Shown in pieces: positions 44,322 through 53,259 of a stretch of 64,000 nucleotides of DNA. Source of the stretch: Plasticicumulans lactativorans (lineage in GTDB: Bacteria; Pseudomonadota; Gammaproteobacteria; Competibacterales; Competibacteraceae); assembly GCF_004341245.1 (NCBI RefSeq), contig NZ_SLWY01000003.1:124001-188000 (forward strand), read 5' to 3'. Numbering within the stretch: the stretch's first letter is position 1; every line of letters begins with the position of its first letter. The notes beneath the pieces were generated by a model. It was not told the origin of the DNA. It saw only the letters and a program-made list of their open reading frames with translations, and did not search any database. The position numbers were made by a program, and so were the translations under genes.

Positions 44322-45080
44322 ATGGGTTTCAAGGTCGCGATCCCCGCGCGCTACGCCTCCACGCGCCTGCCGGGCAAGCCGCTGCTGCCGCTCGCCGGCC
44401 GGCCGATGATCGAATACGTGTGGCGCCAGGCCTGTGCGAGCGGTGCCGAGGAGGTGGTGATCGCGACCGACGACGCGCGCATCGCCGCCGCCGCCGAGGG
44501 TTTCGGCGCGCGCGTGTGCATGACCCGCGACGACCACGCCTCGGGCACCGACCGCCTCGCCGAGGTCGCCGATGCGCTCGGCTGGGCCGACGACGCGGTG
44601 GTGGTCAACGTCCAGGGCGACGAGCCGCTGCTGCCGCCGGCGCTGATCAGCGCCACCGCCGCGGCGCTGGTCGAGCACCCGGACGCCGGCATCGCCACGC
44701 TGGCCGCGCCGCTCGGCGAGCACGAACTGTTCGATCCCAACGCGGTCAAGCTGGTGCGCGACGCCGCCGGCTACGCGCTGTACTTCTCGCGGGCGACGAT
44801 CCCCTGGCACCGCGACCGCTTCGCCGCCGGCGCCCGCGAGGTGCCGCCGGGGCTGCCGTACTGGCGCCACATCGGGCTCTACGCCTACCGCGCGGCGGTG
44901 CTGCGCCGCTACCCGCAGCTGCCGGTGTCGCCGCTCGAACAGGCCGAGGCGCTGGAGCAGCTGCGCGCGCTGTGGCACGGCATCCGCATCTTCGTGCTCG
45001 CCACCGACACCGCGCCGCCGGCGGGCGTCGACACCGCGGCCGATCTCGCCCGCGCCGAGGCCGCGCTCGCCGCCGGCTGA
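44322..45080 (+). CDS. kdsB: 3-deoxy-manno-octulosonate cytidylyltransferase
   Basis: KdsB (252 residues) activates Kdo with CTP for LPS synthesis. It has the nucleotidyltransferase N-terminus [16 protein letters not shown], then [11 protein letters not shown] and the YFSRATIPW segment. The C-terminal part has [15 protein letters not shown]. Ends 6 nt from the convergent small gene. Confidence 0.95.
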   Translation: MGFKVAIPARYASTRLPGKPLLPLAGRPMIEYVWRQACASGAEEVVIATDDARIAAAAEGFGARVCMTRDDHASGTDRLAEVADALGWADDAVVVNVQGDEPLLPPALISATAAALVEHPDAGIATLAAPLGEHELFDPNAVKLVRDAAGYALYFSRATIPWHRDRFAAGAREVPPGLPYWRHIGLYAYRAAVLRRYPQLPVSPLEQAEALEQLRALWHGIRIFVLATDTAPPAGVDTAADLARAEAALAAG

Positions 45081-45086
45081 ACGCGC

Positions 45087-45344
45087 TCAGCGCGCGGCGT
45101 CGAGGCCTTCGAGCAGCGGGTTGGGGGCGTCGCGCCGCGGGTTCAGCAGCGGCACTTCGAGCAGCTCCGGGCCGCGGTGGCTCGCCTCGCCGTACTGGTC
45201 GGTAAGGATCACGCGCGCCGCGTCGAGCGGCACCAGCACCAGCAGCGGCCCTTCGGGCAGCACCTCGAGGACGCGGCAGCGGCGGCCGCAGTAGCGCAGC
45301 TCGCGGCCGATCAGGCCGGCGAGCGTGGCGGCATCGATCGACAT
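45087..45344 (-). CDS. Conserved hypothetical protein, 85 residues
   Basis: Unknown function. The frame from ATG 45344 reads MSIDAATLAGLIGRELRYCG followed by VLEVLPEGPLLVLV and LTDQYGEASHRGPELLEVPL. It looks like a small beta-rich protein. Convergent with kdsB. The codon composition is consistent with the local coding genes, so I accept it as a real gene. Confidence 0.65.
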   Translation of the reverse strand: MSIDAATLAGLIGRELRYCGRRCRVLEVLPEGPLLVLVPLDAARVILTDQYGEASHRGPELLEVPLLNPRRDAPNPLLEGLDAAR

Positions 45345-45554
45345 GGCAGGACCTCGCACGGGCGGGCGTCGAGCATCGCAGCCCCGGCGACGGCCGGGCA
45401 AGTGGCGGTGCAGGGGTGGAAGCCCCGGGCTGCGGCAGCCACGCCCGGATCCCGGCCTGGCCCGCAGGGCCATCGGGCCGCCTCCGGAGCGCGCCGCGAC
45501 GCGTTAAACTGCGCTCACTTCCGCGTCCAGGCGGTTGATTCCATTGGTATACGC

Positions 45555-46097
45555 ATGGGCATCCTCGACCGCTTCTTCCGCCCTGAAAAACCCGACGCTG
45601 CTGAGCCGGATCAGTACCTTGCCGGTGTGCTGTTCGTCTGCATGGGGAACATCTGCCGCTCGCCGAGCGCCGAAGGTGTGCTGCGCCAGCGCCTTGCGGG
45701 CGCCGGGCTGACGCGGCACGTCCTCGTGGATTCCGCCGGCACCCATGCCGGGCACGTCGGCAGCCCGCCGGATCGCCGCAGCCAGGAGGCAGCGTTGCGG
45801 CGCGGGGTCGACCTCAGCCGCCTGCGTGCCCGCCGCCTCGAACTCGCCGACCTCGACCGCTTCGACTACGTGCTGGCGATGGACCTCGACAACCTCGCCG
45901 GCATCCAGGCCCTCGCCGAGGGCGCCGCGCACCGCGCGCAACTGGGGCTGCTGCTCGACTTCGCGCCGCAACTGGGGGTGCGCGAGGTGCCCGACCCGTA
46001 CTACGGCGGGCGCAGCGGCTTCGAGCGCGTGCTCGACCTGATCGACGCCGGCGTCGACGGCCTGTTCGATCACCTGCGCCGCCAGCACCGCTTCTGA
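45555..46097 (+). CDS. Low-molecular-weight protein tyrosine phosphatase
   Basis: A 180-residue phosphatase with the catalytic loop VCMGNICRSPSAEG (C-x5-R) and the acid DPYYGG motif near the C-terminus. The first 24 residues (MGILDRFFRPEKPD...) form an extra N-terminal extension. In exopolysaccharide systems such enzymes act on tyrosine kinases; here the partner is not visible. It is convergent with rne, with a GC-rich hairpin between them. Confidence 0.93.
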   Translation: MGILDRFFRPEKPDAAEPDQYLAGVLFVCMGNICRSPSAEGVLRQRLAGAGLTRHVLVDSAGTHAGHVGSPPDRRSQEAALRRGVDLSRLRARRLELADLDRFDYVLAMDLDNLAGIQALAEGAAHRAQLGLLLDFAPQLGVREVPDPYYGGRSGFERVLDLIDAGVDGLFDHLRRQHRF

Positions 46098-46104
46098 GCC
46101 GCGC

Positions 46105-46131
46105 CGCGACGGCCCGCAACGGGCCGTCGCG
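46105..46131. terminator. Possible bidirectional terminator between phosphatase and rne
   Basis: CGCGACGGCCC and GGGCCGTCGCG form a perfect 11-bp stem with a 5-nt loop, between the converging genes. There is no T-run on either side, so it may act mainly as a 3' stabiliser. Confidence 0.5.
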
Positions 46132-46148
46132 GGCGTCCACCGTGTGCG

Positions 46149-49100
46149 TCAGGCCGCCGGCGGCGGACGCCGCTCCGCGTCGGCGTCGGCAGGGGCCGCC
46201 GGCGCGACGGCGGTGTCCGCGTCGGCGTCCGGCGCGGTCGCAGTGGTGTCCGCCGCCGCGGCGGCGGCGGGCGCCGCCTCGGCGGCCGTGGTGGCGTTCA
46301 CCTCGGTGGCGACCGGCGCTTCGGCGGCCGGCGCGGGCACCGGCGCGACCTCGACGGCGGCGGGCGGGGCGTCGGCAGGTGCGGCCTCGGGGCCGGCGTC
46401 GGCCGCCGGCACATCCGCTTCGGCCAGCGTCGCCGCGGCGGCCTCGGGCTCGACCGGGGTGGGCGTGCCGGTGTCGGGCGCCGGGGCGACCTCGAACGTC
46501 ACCGGCAGCGGCTCGACGGCGGCCGCGTCGGCCGGCAGCGGCTCGACGGTGGTTGCGGCGGCCGGCAGCGCCGGCTCGGCGACGGGCGCCTCGACGGCGA
46601 GCGCTGCCGCGGCGGCGGGTTCCGGTGCCGGCGGCTCGCCACCGACGGTTACGTCGGGCGCGAGCGGCGCGCTGCCAGGGGGCGCCTCGATGCCGGCGGC
46701 AGCCTCGCTCGGCGCCGGCTCGGCGACCGGGGGCTCGACGGGCACGGGCTCGGCCGCCGCTGCCTCGAAGGTCTCGACTGCCGGTGCTTCAAGGGCAGTG
46801 GCGGGCGGCGCGGCAGGAGCCCCGGCCTCGGCGGCCGCTGCGGGCGCTTCGCTCGCGGGCCCGGCCGCGGCCTCGCCGGTCGGCACCGCGGGCGGGGCGG
46901 CGAGCTCGGCCGGCACGGCGGCGACGGTGCCCGTGTCGGCGAGGGGCGGCGTTTCCGCGGCCCGTTCGCTGACCACCACGGCCGCCGCGGCGGCCGTCAC
47001 CGCAGCGGCGGCCATCGCGCCGACCGGCTCGCCGATGGCCCGTTCGCTGGCGGCTTCGGTCGCGCCGCTGTCGGTTTCGGTCGGTGCGCCGCGCGGGCGG
47101 CGCGGGCGGCCGCTGCGGATGTAGCGCCCGGCCGGCAGCGGCGGGGCGTGTCGCCGTGCCGGCGGCGGCGGCACCTCCTCGCGCGCCGCGGGGGCGGCGG
47201 GCACCGGCGCCGCGGCAGCCTCCTCGGCTTCCTCGGCGCCTTCCTCTGCGCTTTCCTCGGTGCCGTAGGCAGCCCCTTCCTCGGCGCCTTCCAGCGTACG
47301 CTCGCCGCGCCGACGGCGCCTGCCGCCACGGCGCCCACGGCGGGCGGCACGGGCCTCGTCGTCCTCCTCGGTGGCGGCGGGGGTGGGAGGCACGGTTGCG
47401 ACCGCGACCGGTTCGGGCGCCGTCGGCTCGACCGCGGGCTCGGCCTCGATCGGCGTGGCGGGGGCGACCGCCACGGGTTCGGCGGGGACTTCGGCCTCCG
47501 GTTCGGGGCGCCGTTCGGGTCGCTCGGGGCGTTCGGGGCGTTCCGTGCGCTCGCCACGCTCACCGCGATGGCGGCGGTTGCGGTCGCGGTCACGACGTTC
47601 GTGCGGGCTGCGTTCGGCCGGGCGCGGCGTCTCCGCCGTGGCGGCGGCGGGCTCGACGCCCGCCGGTGCTTCGGCGCCGGGGCCGCCGAACAGGTTGCGC
47701 CACAGCCAGCGCAGGAAGCCGGGCTCGCCCTGGCCCGCCGCGGGCGGTGGCGCCAGGCTCGGCGCCGGGGCGGGGACGACGTGCGGGGTCTGTACCGGTG
47801 CCGGTTTGGGGGCCGGTGCCGGCGTGGCCGGTGCCACCGACTTGACCGCCGCTTCCTCGGTGCCGCCGTTGCCGTTGCCGTTGCGGTGGGCGCTGACCGC
47901 GCGCGGACCCGGCTCGGCTTCCTCGCGGCGCACCGCGAGCTTGTAGCTCGCGCCGGCGCCGCGGGTGCCGCTCGCGAGTTCGTCGACGCGCACGCGCTCG
48001 ATCTCGAAGTGCGGGGTCTCGAGGTTCTCGTTCGGCAGCAGCACCAGGCGGACCTTGAGCCGCTCCTCGACCGCCGCGAGCGCGGCCCGCTTCTCGTTCA
48101 GCAGGAAGGTCGCGACCTTCACCGGCAACTGGGCGACGACCCTGGCGGTGCGGTCCTTCATCGCCTCTTCCTCGATCAGGCGCAGCACCGACAGCGCGAG
48201 CGATTCGACGCCGCGGATGGTGCCCTGGCCGTTGCAGCGCGGGCACACCACATGGGTGGACTCGTCGAGCGAGGGGCGCAGGCGCTGGCGCGACATCTCG
48301 AGCAGGCCGAAGCGCGAGATGCGCCCGACCTGCACGCGCGCGCGGTCCATCTTCAGCGCTTCCTTCAGGCGGTTCTCGACCTCGCGCTGGTTGCGCGGCA
48401 CGGTCATGTCGATGAAGTCGAGGACGATCAGCCCGCCGAGGTCGCGCAGGCGCAGCTGGCGGGCGATCTCGTCGGCGGCTTCGAGGTTGGTGTTGAGCGC
48501 GGTCTCCTCGATGTCGGCGCCCTTGGTGGCGCGCGCCGAGTTGATGTCGATCGACACCAGCGCCTCGGTGTAGTCGATGACGATGGCGCCGCCCGACGGC
48601 AGGCTGACCTCGCGCTGGTAGGCGGTCTCGATCTGCGATTCGATCTGGTAGCGCGTGAACAGCGGCGTGCTGTCCTGGTAGACCTTGAGCTTGCCGAGGC
48701 TGCCCGGCATGACGTTCTGCATGAACTCGCGCGCCTGGTCGGCGACCGCCGGCGCGTCGACGAGGATCTCGCCGATGTCGCCGCGCAGCAGGTCACGCAG
48801 CGCGCGGATGATGATGTTGCTCTCCTGGTAGACGAGCAGCGGTGCCTTGCGGCTCTGCGCGGCCTCCTCGATCGCCCGCCACAGGTTCAGCAGGTAGTCG
48901 AGATCCCACTGCAGCTCTTCGGTGGAGCGACCGACGCCGGCGGTGCGCACGATCAGCCCCATGCCCTCGGGCACGTCGAGTGCCGCCATCGCCTCACGGA
49001 TCTCCTGGCGATCCTCGCCCTCGATGCGCCGCGACACCCCGCCGGCACGCGGGTTGTTCGGCATCAGCACGAGGTAGCGGCCGGCGAGCGAGACGAAGGT

Positions 49101-49454
49101 GGTGAGCGCGGCGCCCTTGTTGCCGCGTTCCTCCTTCTCGACCTGGACGACGATCTCCTGGCCCTCGCGGATCGCCTCCTTGATGCTCGGGCGGCTGCCT
49201 TCGGCGAGCGCGGCCGGCTGGAAGTAGCTGCGGGCGATCTCCTTGAACGGCAGGAAGCCGTGGCGCTCGGCACCGTAGTCGACGAACGCGGCCTCGAGGG
49301 AGGGTTCGACGCGGGTGATGCGGCCCTTGTAGACGTTGGACTTCTTGGTTTCGCGGGAGGGGGTTTCGATGTCGAGATCGTAGAGCTTCTGGCCATCCAC
49401 GAGGGCCACGCGCAACTCTTCCTGCTGAGTTGCATTGATCAGCATGCGCTTCAT
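46149..49454 (-). CDS. rne: Ribonuclease E
   Basis: RNase E (1101 residues) is the main RNA-degrading and processing endonuclease. The N-terminal half (about 1-500) has [20 protein letters not shown], an S1 domain, the catalytic aspartates in [12 protein letters not shown] (about residue 303) and LIVLDFIDM (about 346), and the zinc-link CPRCNGQG (about 404). The C-terminal 600 residues are Ala/Pro/Glu/Val-rich and low complexity, with an Arg-rich RNA-binding patch ([16 protein letters not shown]). This tail would hold the degradosome partners. Confidence 0.96.
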   Translation of the reverse strand: MKRMLINATQQEELRVALVDGQKLYDLDIETPSRETKKSNVYKGRITRVEPSLEAAFVDYGAERHGFLPFKEIARSYFQPAALAEGSRPSIKEAIREGQEIVVQVEKEERGNKGAALTTFVSLAGRYLVLMPNNPRAGGVSRRIEGEDRQEIREAMAALDVPEGMGLIVRTAGVGRSTEELQWDLDYLLNLWRAIEEAAQSRKAPLLVYQESNIIIRALRDLLRGDIGEILVDAPAVADQAREFMQNVMPGSLGKLKVYQDSTPLFTRYQIESQIETAYQREVSLPSGGAIVIDYTEALVSIDINSARATKGADIEETALNTNLEAADEIARQLRLRDLGGLIVLDFIDMTVPRNQREVENRLKEALKMDRARVQVGRISRFGLLEMSRQRLRPSLDESTHVVCPRCNGQGTIRGVESLALSVLRLIEEEAMKDRTARVVAQLPVKVATFLLNEKRAALAAVEERLKVRLVLLPNENLETPHFEIERVRVDELASGTRGAGASYKLAVRREEAEPGPRAVSAHRNGNGNGGTEEAAVKSVAPATPAPAPKPAPVQTPHVVPAPAPSLAPPPAAGQGEPGFLRWLWRNLFGGPGAEAPAGVEPAAATAETPRPAERSPHERRDRDRNRRHRGERGERTERPERPERPERRPEPEAEVPAEPVAVAPATPIEAEPAVEPTAPEPVAVATVPPTPAATEEDDEARAARRGRRGGRRRRRGERTLEGAEEGAAYGTEESAEEGAEEAEEAAAAPVPAAPAAREEVPPPPARRHAPPLPAGRYIRSGRPRRPRGAPTETDSGATEAASERAIGEPVGAMAAAAVTAAAAAVVVSERAAETPPLADTGTVAAVPAELAAPPAVPTGEAAAGPASEAPAAAAEAGAPAAPPATALEAPAVETFEAAAAEPVPVEPPVAEPAPSEAAAGIEAPPGSAPLAPDVTVGGEPPAPEPAAAAALAVEAPVAEPALPAAATTVEPLPADAAAVEPLPVTFEVAPAPDTGTPTPVEPEAAAATLAEADVPAADAGPEAAPADAPPAAVEVAPVPAPAAEAPVATEVNATTAAEAAPAAAAAADTTATAPDADADTAVAPAAPADADAERRPPPAA

Positions 49455-49768
49455 GTGCGGGATGTTCTCCGGCGCTCGACCACACATCCCGCGTTGTCGC
49501 CGGAGGCACGTCGGGATGGAACGGGGGAGGACAGGGGGCGGCGATCCGAGCGGCGGATCGATACGGCGACGCCCTGGCATCGAACCTCGCCATCCGCGGG
49601 GCGGGGAGTGGGAGCACGGCTGGTCATCGCTCGGGATCGGGAGGGTTGAGCGATGGGATAACCCTTTTGGCACCCGCCGCGCGTGACGCGGCGGCGTGAA
49701 CCGGAAACTTGCTGTCGTTTCACAACGACCACACCGGCATACGCAGCCGGCCGGCGACAACGGCACGA
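49455..49768 (-). other. rne 5' untranslated region
   Basis: About 310 bases between the candidate rne promoter and the rne start, with no gene on either strand. A long rne leader, as in E. coli, would allow feedback control of its own mRNA. Confidence 0.5.
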
Positions 49769-49797
49769 AATATAACAGTCACCTGCATCGCCTTCAA
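49769..49797 (-). promoter_or_regulatory. Candidate sigma-70 promoter of rne
   Basis: On the minus strand, TTGAAG and TATATT are separated by exactly 17 bp. Transcription would begin near 49762, giving a 5' leader of about 310 nt before the rne start. It overlaps the upstream region of the divergent rluC. Confidence 0.6.
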
Positions 49798-49816
49798 ATG
49801 GGGGGACCGGCTGGTT

Positions 49817-50779
49817 ATGATCCGGTCCATGACCAGTCCCGATGCTCCCGTCGGTGTGCGCTTCGTCGAGGTCTCCGCCGATCACGACGGCCAGCGCATC
49901 GACAACTTCCTGCTCCGCATCCTCAAAGGCGTGCCCAAGAGTCTCGTCTACCGCTGCCTGCGCAAGGGCGAAGTGCGCGTCAACAAGGGCCGTTCCCGAC
50001 CGGATCACCGCCTGCACGCCGGCGACGTGGTGCGCATCCCGCCGCTGCGCGTCAGCGCCGACGACAACGTCGAGCGGACCGTGCCGTACGCGCTCGCCGA
50101 GCGCCTGGAAGCCGCCGTGCTGTACGAGGATCGCGACGTGCTGGCGCTCGACAAACCCGCCGGCATCGCTGTGCACAAGGGCAGCGGCGTGCACTTCGGG
50201 GTGATCGAGGCGCTGCGGATGACGCGCCCCGAGGGCTTCCTCGAACTCGCGCACCGGCTCGACCGCGACACCAGCGGCGTGCTGCTGCTCGCCAAGTCGG
50301 CGACCGCGCTGCGCGCGATCCACGATGCGCTGCTGTCGCGCAGCTCGACCAAGCGCTACCTCGCCTTCGTCCGCGGCCAGTGGGCGCGCGGCACCTGCGT
50401 CGTCGACGCGCCGCTGCGCAAGGGCATCGTGCGCGGCGGCGAGCGCATGGTCGAGGTGGCCGAGGACGGCAAGCCGTCGCTGTCCCGCTTCCGCCCGATC
50501 CAGCAGTACCGCCACGGGGCGCTGGTGGAGGTCGAGATCGACACCGGCCGCACCCACCAGATCCGCGTGCACGCCGCGCACCTCGGCCACCCGCTCGCCG
50601 GCGACGACAAGTACGGCGACGCCGCCTTCAACCGCGTGCTGGCGGGCTACGGCTGCCGGCGCCTGTTCCTGCACGCGCAGTACCTGAGCCTGCCGCTCGG
50701 CGGGCGCGACCTCGACCTGTCGGCGCCGCTCGCGCCGGAGCTCGCCGCGCTGCTCGACGCGCTCGGGGGCGGCGCATGA
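49817..50779 (+). CDS. rluC: Ribosomal large subunit pseudouridine synthase C
   Basis: RluC (320 residues) makes pseudouridines at three sites of 23S rRNA. It has an N-terminal S4 domain (GQRIDNFLLRILKGVPKSL) and the catalytic domain with the HRLDRDTSG active-site aspartate, then RTHQIRVHAAHLGHPLAGDD. The start is set at ATG 49817; ATG 49829 (MTSPD) is an equal alternative. Divergent from rne, as in E. coli. Confidence 0.92.
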   Translation: MIRSMTSPDAPVGVRFVEVSADHDGQRIDNFLLRILKGVPKSLVYRCLRKGEVRVNKGRSRPDHRLHAGDVVRIPPLRVSADDNVERTVPYALAERLEAAVLYEDRDVLALDKPAGIAVHKGSGVHFGVIEALRMTRPEGFLELAHRLDRDTSGVLLLAKSATALRAIHDALLSRSSTKRYLAFVRGQWARGTCVVDAPLRKGIVRGGERMVEVAEDGKPSLSRFRPIQQYRHGALVEVEIDTGRTHQIRVHAAHLGHPLAGDDKYGDAAFNRVLAGYGCRRLFLHAQYLSLPLGGRDLDLSAPLAPELAALLDALGGGA

Positions 50780-51447
50780 CGCGGCGCTTCGACCTGCTGG
50801 TGTTCGACTGGGACGGCACCCTGATGGATTCCGAGTACCGCATCGTCGCCTGCCTGCAGGCGGCGATCGCCGAGCTCGGGCTGCCGCCGCGCAGCGCCGC
50901 CGAGGCCCGCCACATCATCGGGCTCGGGCTGCTCGAGGCCTGCGCGGCGCTGTACCCCCAGCACCCGGCGGTCGCGCACGCGGCGCTGGCCGAGGCGTAC
51001 AAGCGCCAGTTCCTGCAGCACAGCCGCGTCGAGATGCGCCTGTTCGACGGCGCCGCGGAGGTCGTCGGGCAGCTCGCCGCGGCGGGCTACCGGCTCGCGG
51101 TCGCCACCGGCAAGAGCCGCGCCGGGCTCGCGCGCGCCTTCGCCGAAACCGGCCTGGCGCCGCTGTTCGAGGCGAGCCGCTGCGCCGACGAGACCGCCTC
51201 CAAGCCCGATCCGCTGATGCTGCACGAACTGCTCGACGAGCTCGACGTGGCGCCGGCGCGCGCGGTGATGATCGGTGACACCGCCTTCGATCTGGCGATG
51301 GCGCAGGCCGCCGGAGTTCCCGGCATCGCCGCCACCTACGGCGTGCACGGGCGCGAGCACCTGGCGGCACACGCGCCGCTGGCCTGGCTCGATGCGATCA
51401 CCGAGCTGCCCGCCGTGCTCGATCGGCTCGCGCAGGCGCCGGCATGA
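50776..51447 (+). CDS. HAD family phosphatase
   Basis: A 223-residue HAD-IA hydrolase with the motif I FDWDGTLMDSE, motif II in VATGKSR, the lysine in SKPDPLM, and motif IV IGDTAFDLAMA. The substrate is unknown; relatives act on small phosphorylated metabolites. It overlaps rluC by 4 nt and sppA by 4 nt, matching the rluC-HAD-sppA order also known in pseudomonads. Confidence 0.92.
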   Translation: MTRRFDLLVFDWDGTLMDSEYRIVACLQAAIAELGLPPRSAAEARHIIGLGLLEACAALYPQHPAVAHAALAEAYKRQFLQHSRVEMRLFDGAAEVVGQLAAAGYRLAVATGKSRAGLARAFAETGLAPLFEASRCADETASKPDPLMLHELLDELDVAPARAVMIGDTAFDLAMAQAAGVPGIAATYGVHGREHLAAHAPLAWLDAITELPAVLDRLAQAPA

Positions 51448-52442
51448 GCGAGAACTGGGACGGCCCGCCGGTAGCGCCGCCGGCTCCGCCCGCCCGGCCG
51501 ACCAGCGAGGGGCGCGCGCTCGAGTTGCTGGCCGAAGTCGCGATGGCGGCGGTGACGGAGCGCCGGCGCGCCCGGCGCTGGTCGCTGTTCTTCCGCTTCC
51601 TGTGGGCGGGGCTGTTCGCCGCGCTCGCCTTCGGCCTGATCGGGCGTGCCTTCGAACCCGACGCCGGCGTCGCCAAGCGGGGGCGGTACACCGCGGTGGT
51701 GAACGTCGAGGGCCTGATCGCCGACGGCACCGAGGCGAGCGCCGACAACGTCCTGCTCGGCCTGCGCCGCGCGCTGCAGGACAGCGCCACCGCCGGGGTG
51801 ATCCTCGCCATCAACAGCCCCGGCGGCAGCCCGGTGCAGGCCGGGCAGATGTTCGACGAGATCCTGCGCCTGCGCGCCGCCCACCCGAAGATTCCGGTGT
51901 ACGCGGTGATCGCCGATGCCGGCGCGTCGGGCGGCTACTACGTGGCCGCCGCCGCGCAGTCGATCTACGCCGACAAGGCGAGCATCGTCGGCTCGATCGG
52001 CGTGCGCGCCGACGGCTTCGGCTTCGTCGGCACCCTCGACAAGCTCGGCGTCGAGCGCCGCCTGCTCACCGCGGGCGCCAACAAGGCGCTGCTCGATCCG
52101 TTCAGCCCGCAGCGCCCCGAGCAGGTGGCGTTCATGCAGGGCCTGCTCGACCAGATCCACCGCCAGTTCATCGATGCCGTGCGCAAGGGGCGCGGTGCGC
52201 GCCTGCAGGAGTCGCCCCAGCTCTTCAGCGGGCTGGTGTGGACCGGCGAGCAGGCCGTCGGCCTCGGGCTGGTCGACGGCCTCGGCAGCGTGCGTTCGGT
52301 CGCCCGCGACGTGATCGGCGTCGAGCAGACCCGCGACTTCACCCACCGCGAGCGCGTGGTCGAGCACCTGCTCGGCCGCGTCGAGGCCGCTTCCGGGCGC
52401 GTCCTCGCCCGCGTGCTCGGTCTCGATCCACCGCTGCAATGA
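51444..52442 (+). CDS. sppA: Signal peptide peptidase SppA, 36-kDa type
   Basis: A 332-residue S49 protease with a membrane helix (about residues 49-66), LAINSPGGSPVQAGQMFDE, the serine motif GASGGYYVAAA and the lysine-containing GTLDKLGVERR segment. It cleaves remnant signal peptides in the membrane. This short form has one protease domain. It is separate from the phage-type S49 protease of the island. Confidence 0.94.
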   Translation: MSENWDGPPVAPPAPPARPTSEGRALELLAEVAMAAVTERRRARRWSLFFRFLWAGLFAALAFGLIGRAFEPDAGVAKRGRYTAVVNVEGLIADGTEASADNVLLGLRRALQDSATAGVILAINSPGGSPVQAGQMFDEILRLRAAHPKIPVYAVIADAGASGGYYVAAAAQSIYADKASIVGSIGVRADGFGFVGTLDKLGVERRLLTAGANKALLDPFSPQRPEQVAFMQGLLDQIHRQFIDAVRKGRGARLQESPQLFSGLVWTGEQAVGLGLVDGLGSVRSVARDVIGVEQTRDFTHRERVVEHLLGRVEAASGRVLARVLGLDPPLQ

Positions 52443-52498
52443 CCGTTGCGCCCCGCGCGTGCGCCGCGGGGGCGTTCCAGCCAGACCCGGAGCTTTTC

Positions 52499-53113
52499 AT
52501 GTCGGAACCCAACCCTTCGTTCTTCGAACGCTGCTTCCTCGCCTTCAGCGCCTTCGGCCGCACGCTGTGCTCGGGGGCCTTCGCCGCCGGCGTCGCGCGC
52601 CTGCGCAGCGGCGAAGCGCCGCCGCCGGCCGCCGAGCCGCTGCCCCCCGTCGTCGCGACGCCGGTGCCGGCCGCGCCGGAGCCGGTCGCACCGCCTGCGC
52701 CCGCCCGCGAACCCGCGCCGGTACTGAAGGAGGCGAGCCCCGACGCGGCGTTGCAACTGCTCGGCCTGCTGCAGCAGGACGGGCGCTTCGTCGATTTCCT
52801 CGAAGAGGACGTCGCCGGCTACTCCGACACCGACATCGGCGCCGCGGCGCGGGTGGTGCATGCCGGGTGCCGCAAGGTGCTGCGCACGCACTTCACGCTT
52901 GCCCCGGTGCGCAGCGAGAACGAGGGCAGCCGCCTCAGCGTGCCCGCCGGCTTCGATGCGTCGAGCCTGCGCCTGACCGGCAACGTGGTCGGCGCCGCGC
53001 CGTTCAACGGTACCCTGGTGCACCGCGGCTGGCGCGTCACCGAGGTGCGCCTGCCACGGCTCGCCGAAGGCCACGCGGTGAGCGTGATCGCCCCGGCCGA
53101 GGTCGAACTCTGA
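52499..53113 (+). CDS. DUF2760 domain protein
   Basis: A 204-residue protein with an N-terminal hydrophobic stretch (SFFERCFLAFSAFGRTLCSG), a Pro/Ala-rich linker, and a C-terminal domain containing SPDAALQLLGLLQQDGRFVD and FLEEDVAGYSDTDIGAAARV. Function unknown. DUF2760 genes are often next to one or two Hsp70-like genes, as here (146 nt upstream of the first). Confidence 0.85.
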   Translation: MSEPNPSFFERCFLAFSAFGRTLCSGAFAAGVARLRSGEAPPPAAEPLPPVVATPVPAAPEPVAPPAPAREPAPVLKEASPDAALQLLGLLQQDGRFVDFLEEDVAGYSDTDIGAAARVVHAGCRKVLRTHFTLAPVRSENEGSRLSVPAGFDASSLRLTGNVVGAAPFNGTLVHRGWRVTEVRLPRLAEGHAVSVIAPAEVEL

Positions 53114-53259
53114 GCATCCCGCGCCACGCCGCTGCCGCGGCCGTGGTGCTCCGCTCGACGCCGGTCGCCGCACCCCGCGCGGCCGGCACGTCAGGGGCCG
53201 TAGCGTGCCACCCGCACGCGGCCCTACCGGTTCACCCCCTCCTGATGGACGCCTGACCC

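Noticed and set aside
46144-49649. Plus-strand frames of 326 and 833 codons opposite rne
   Set aside because: They lie opposite the low-complexity tail and the conserved catalytic part of RNase E; the real gene is on the minus strand.
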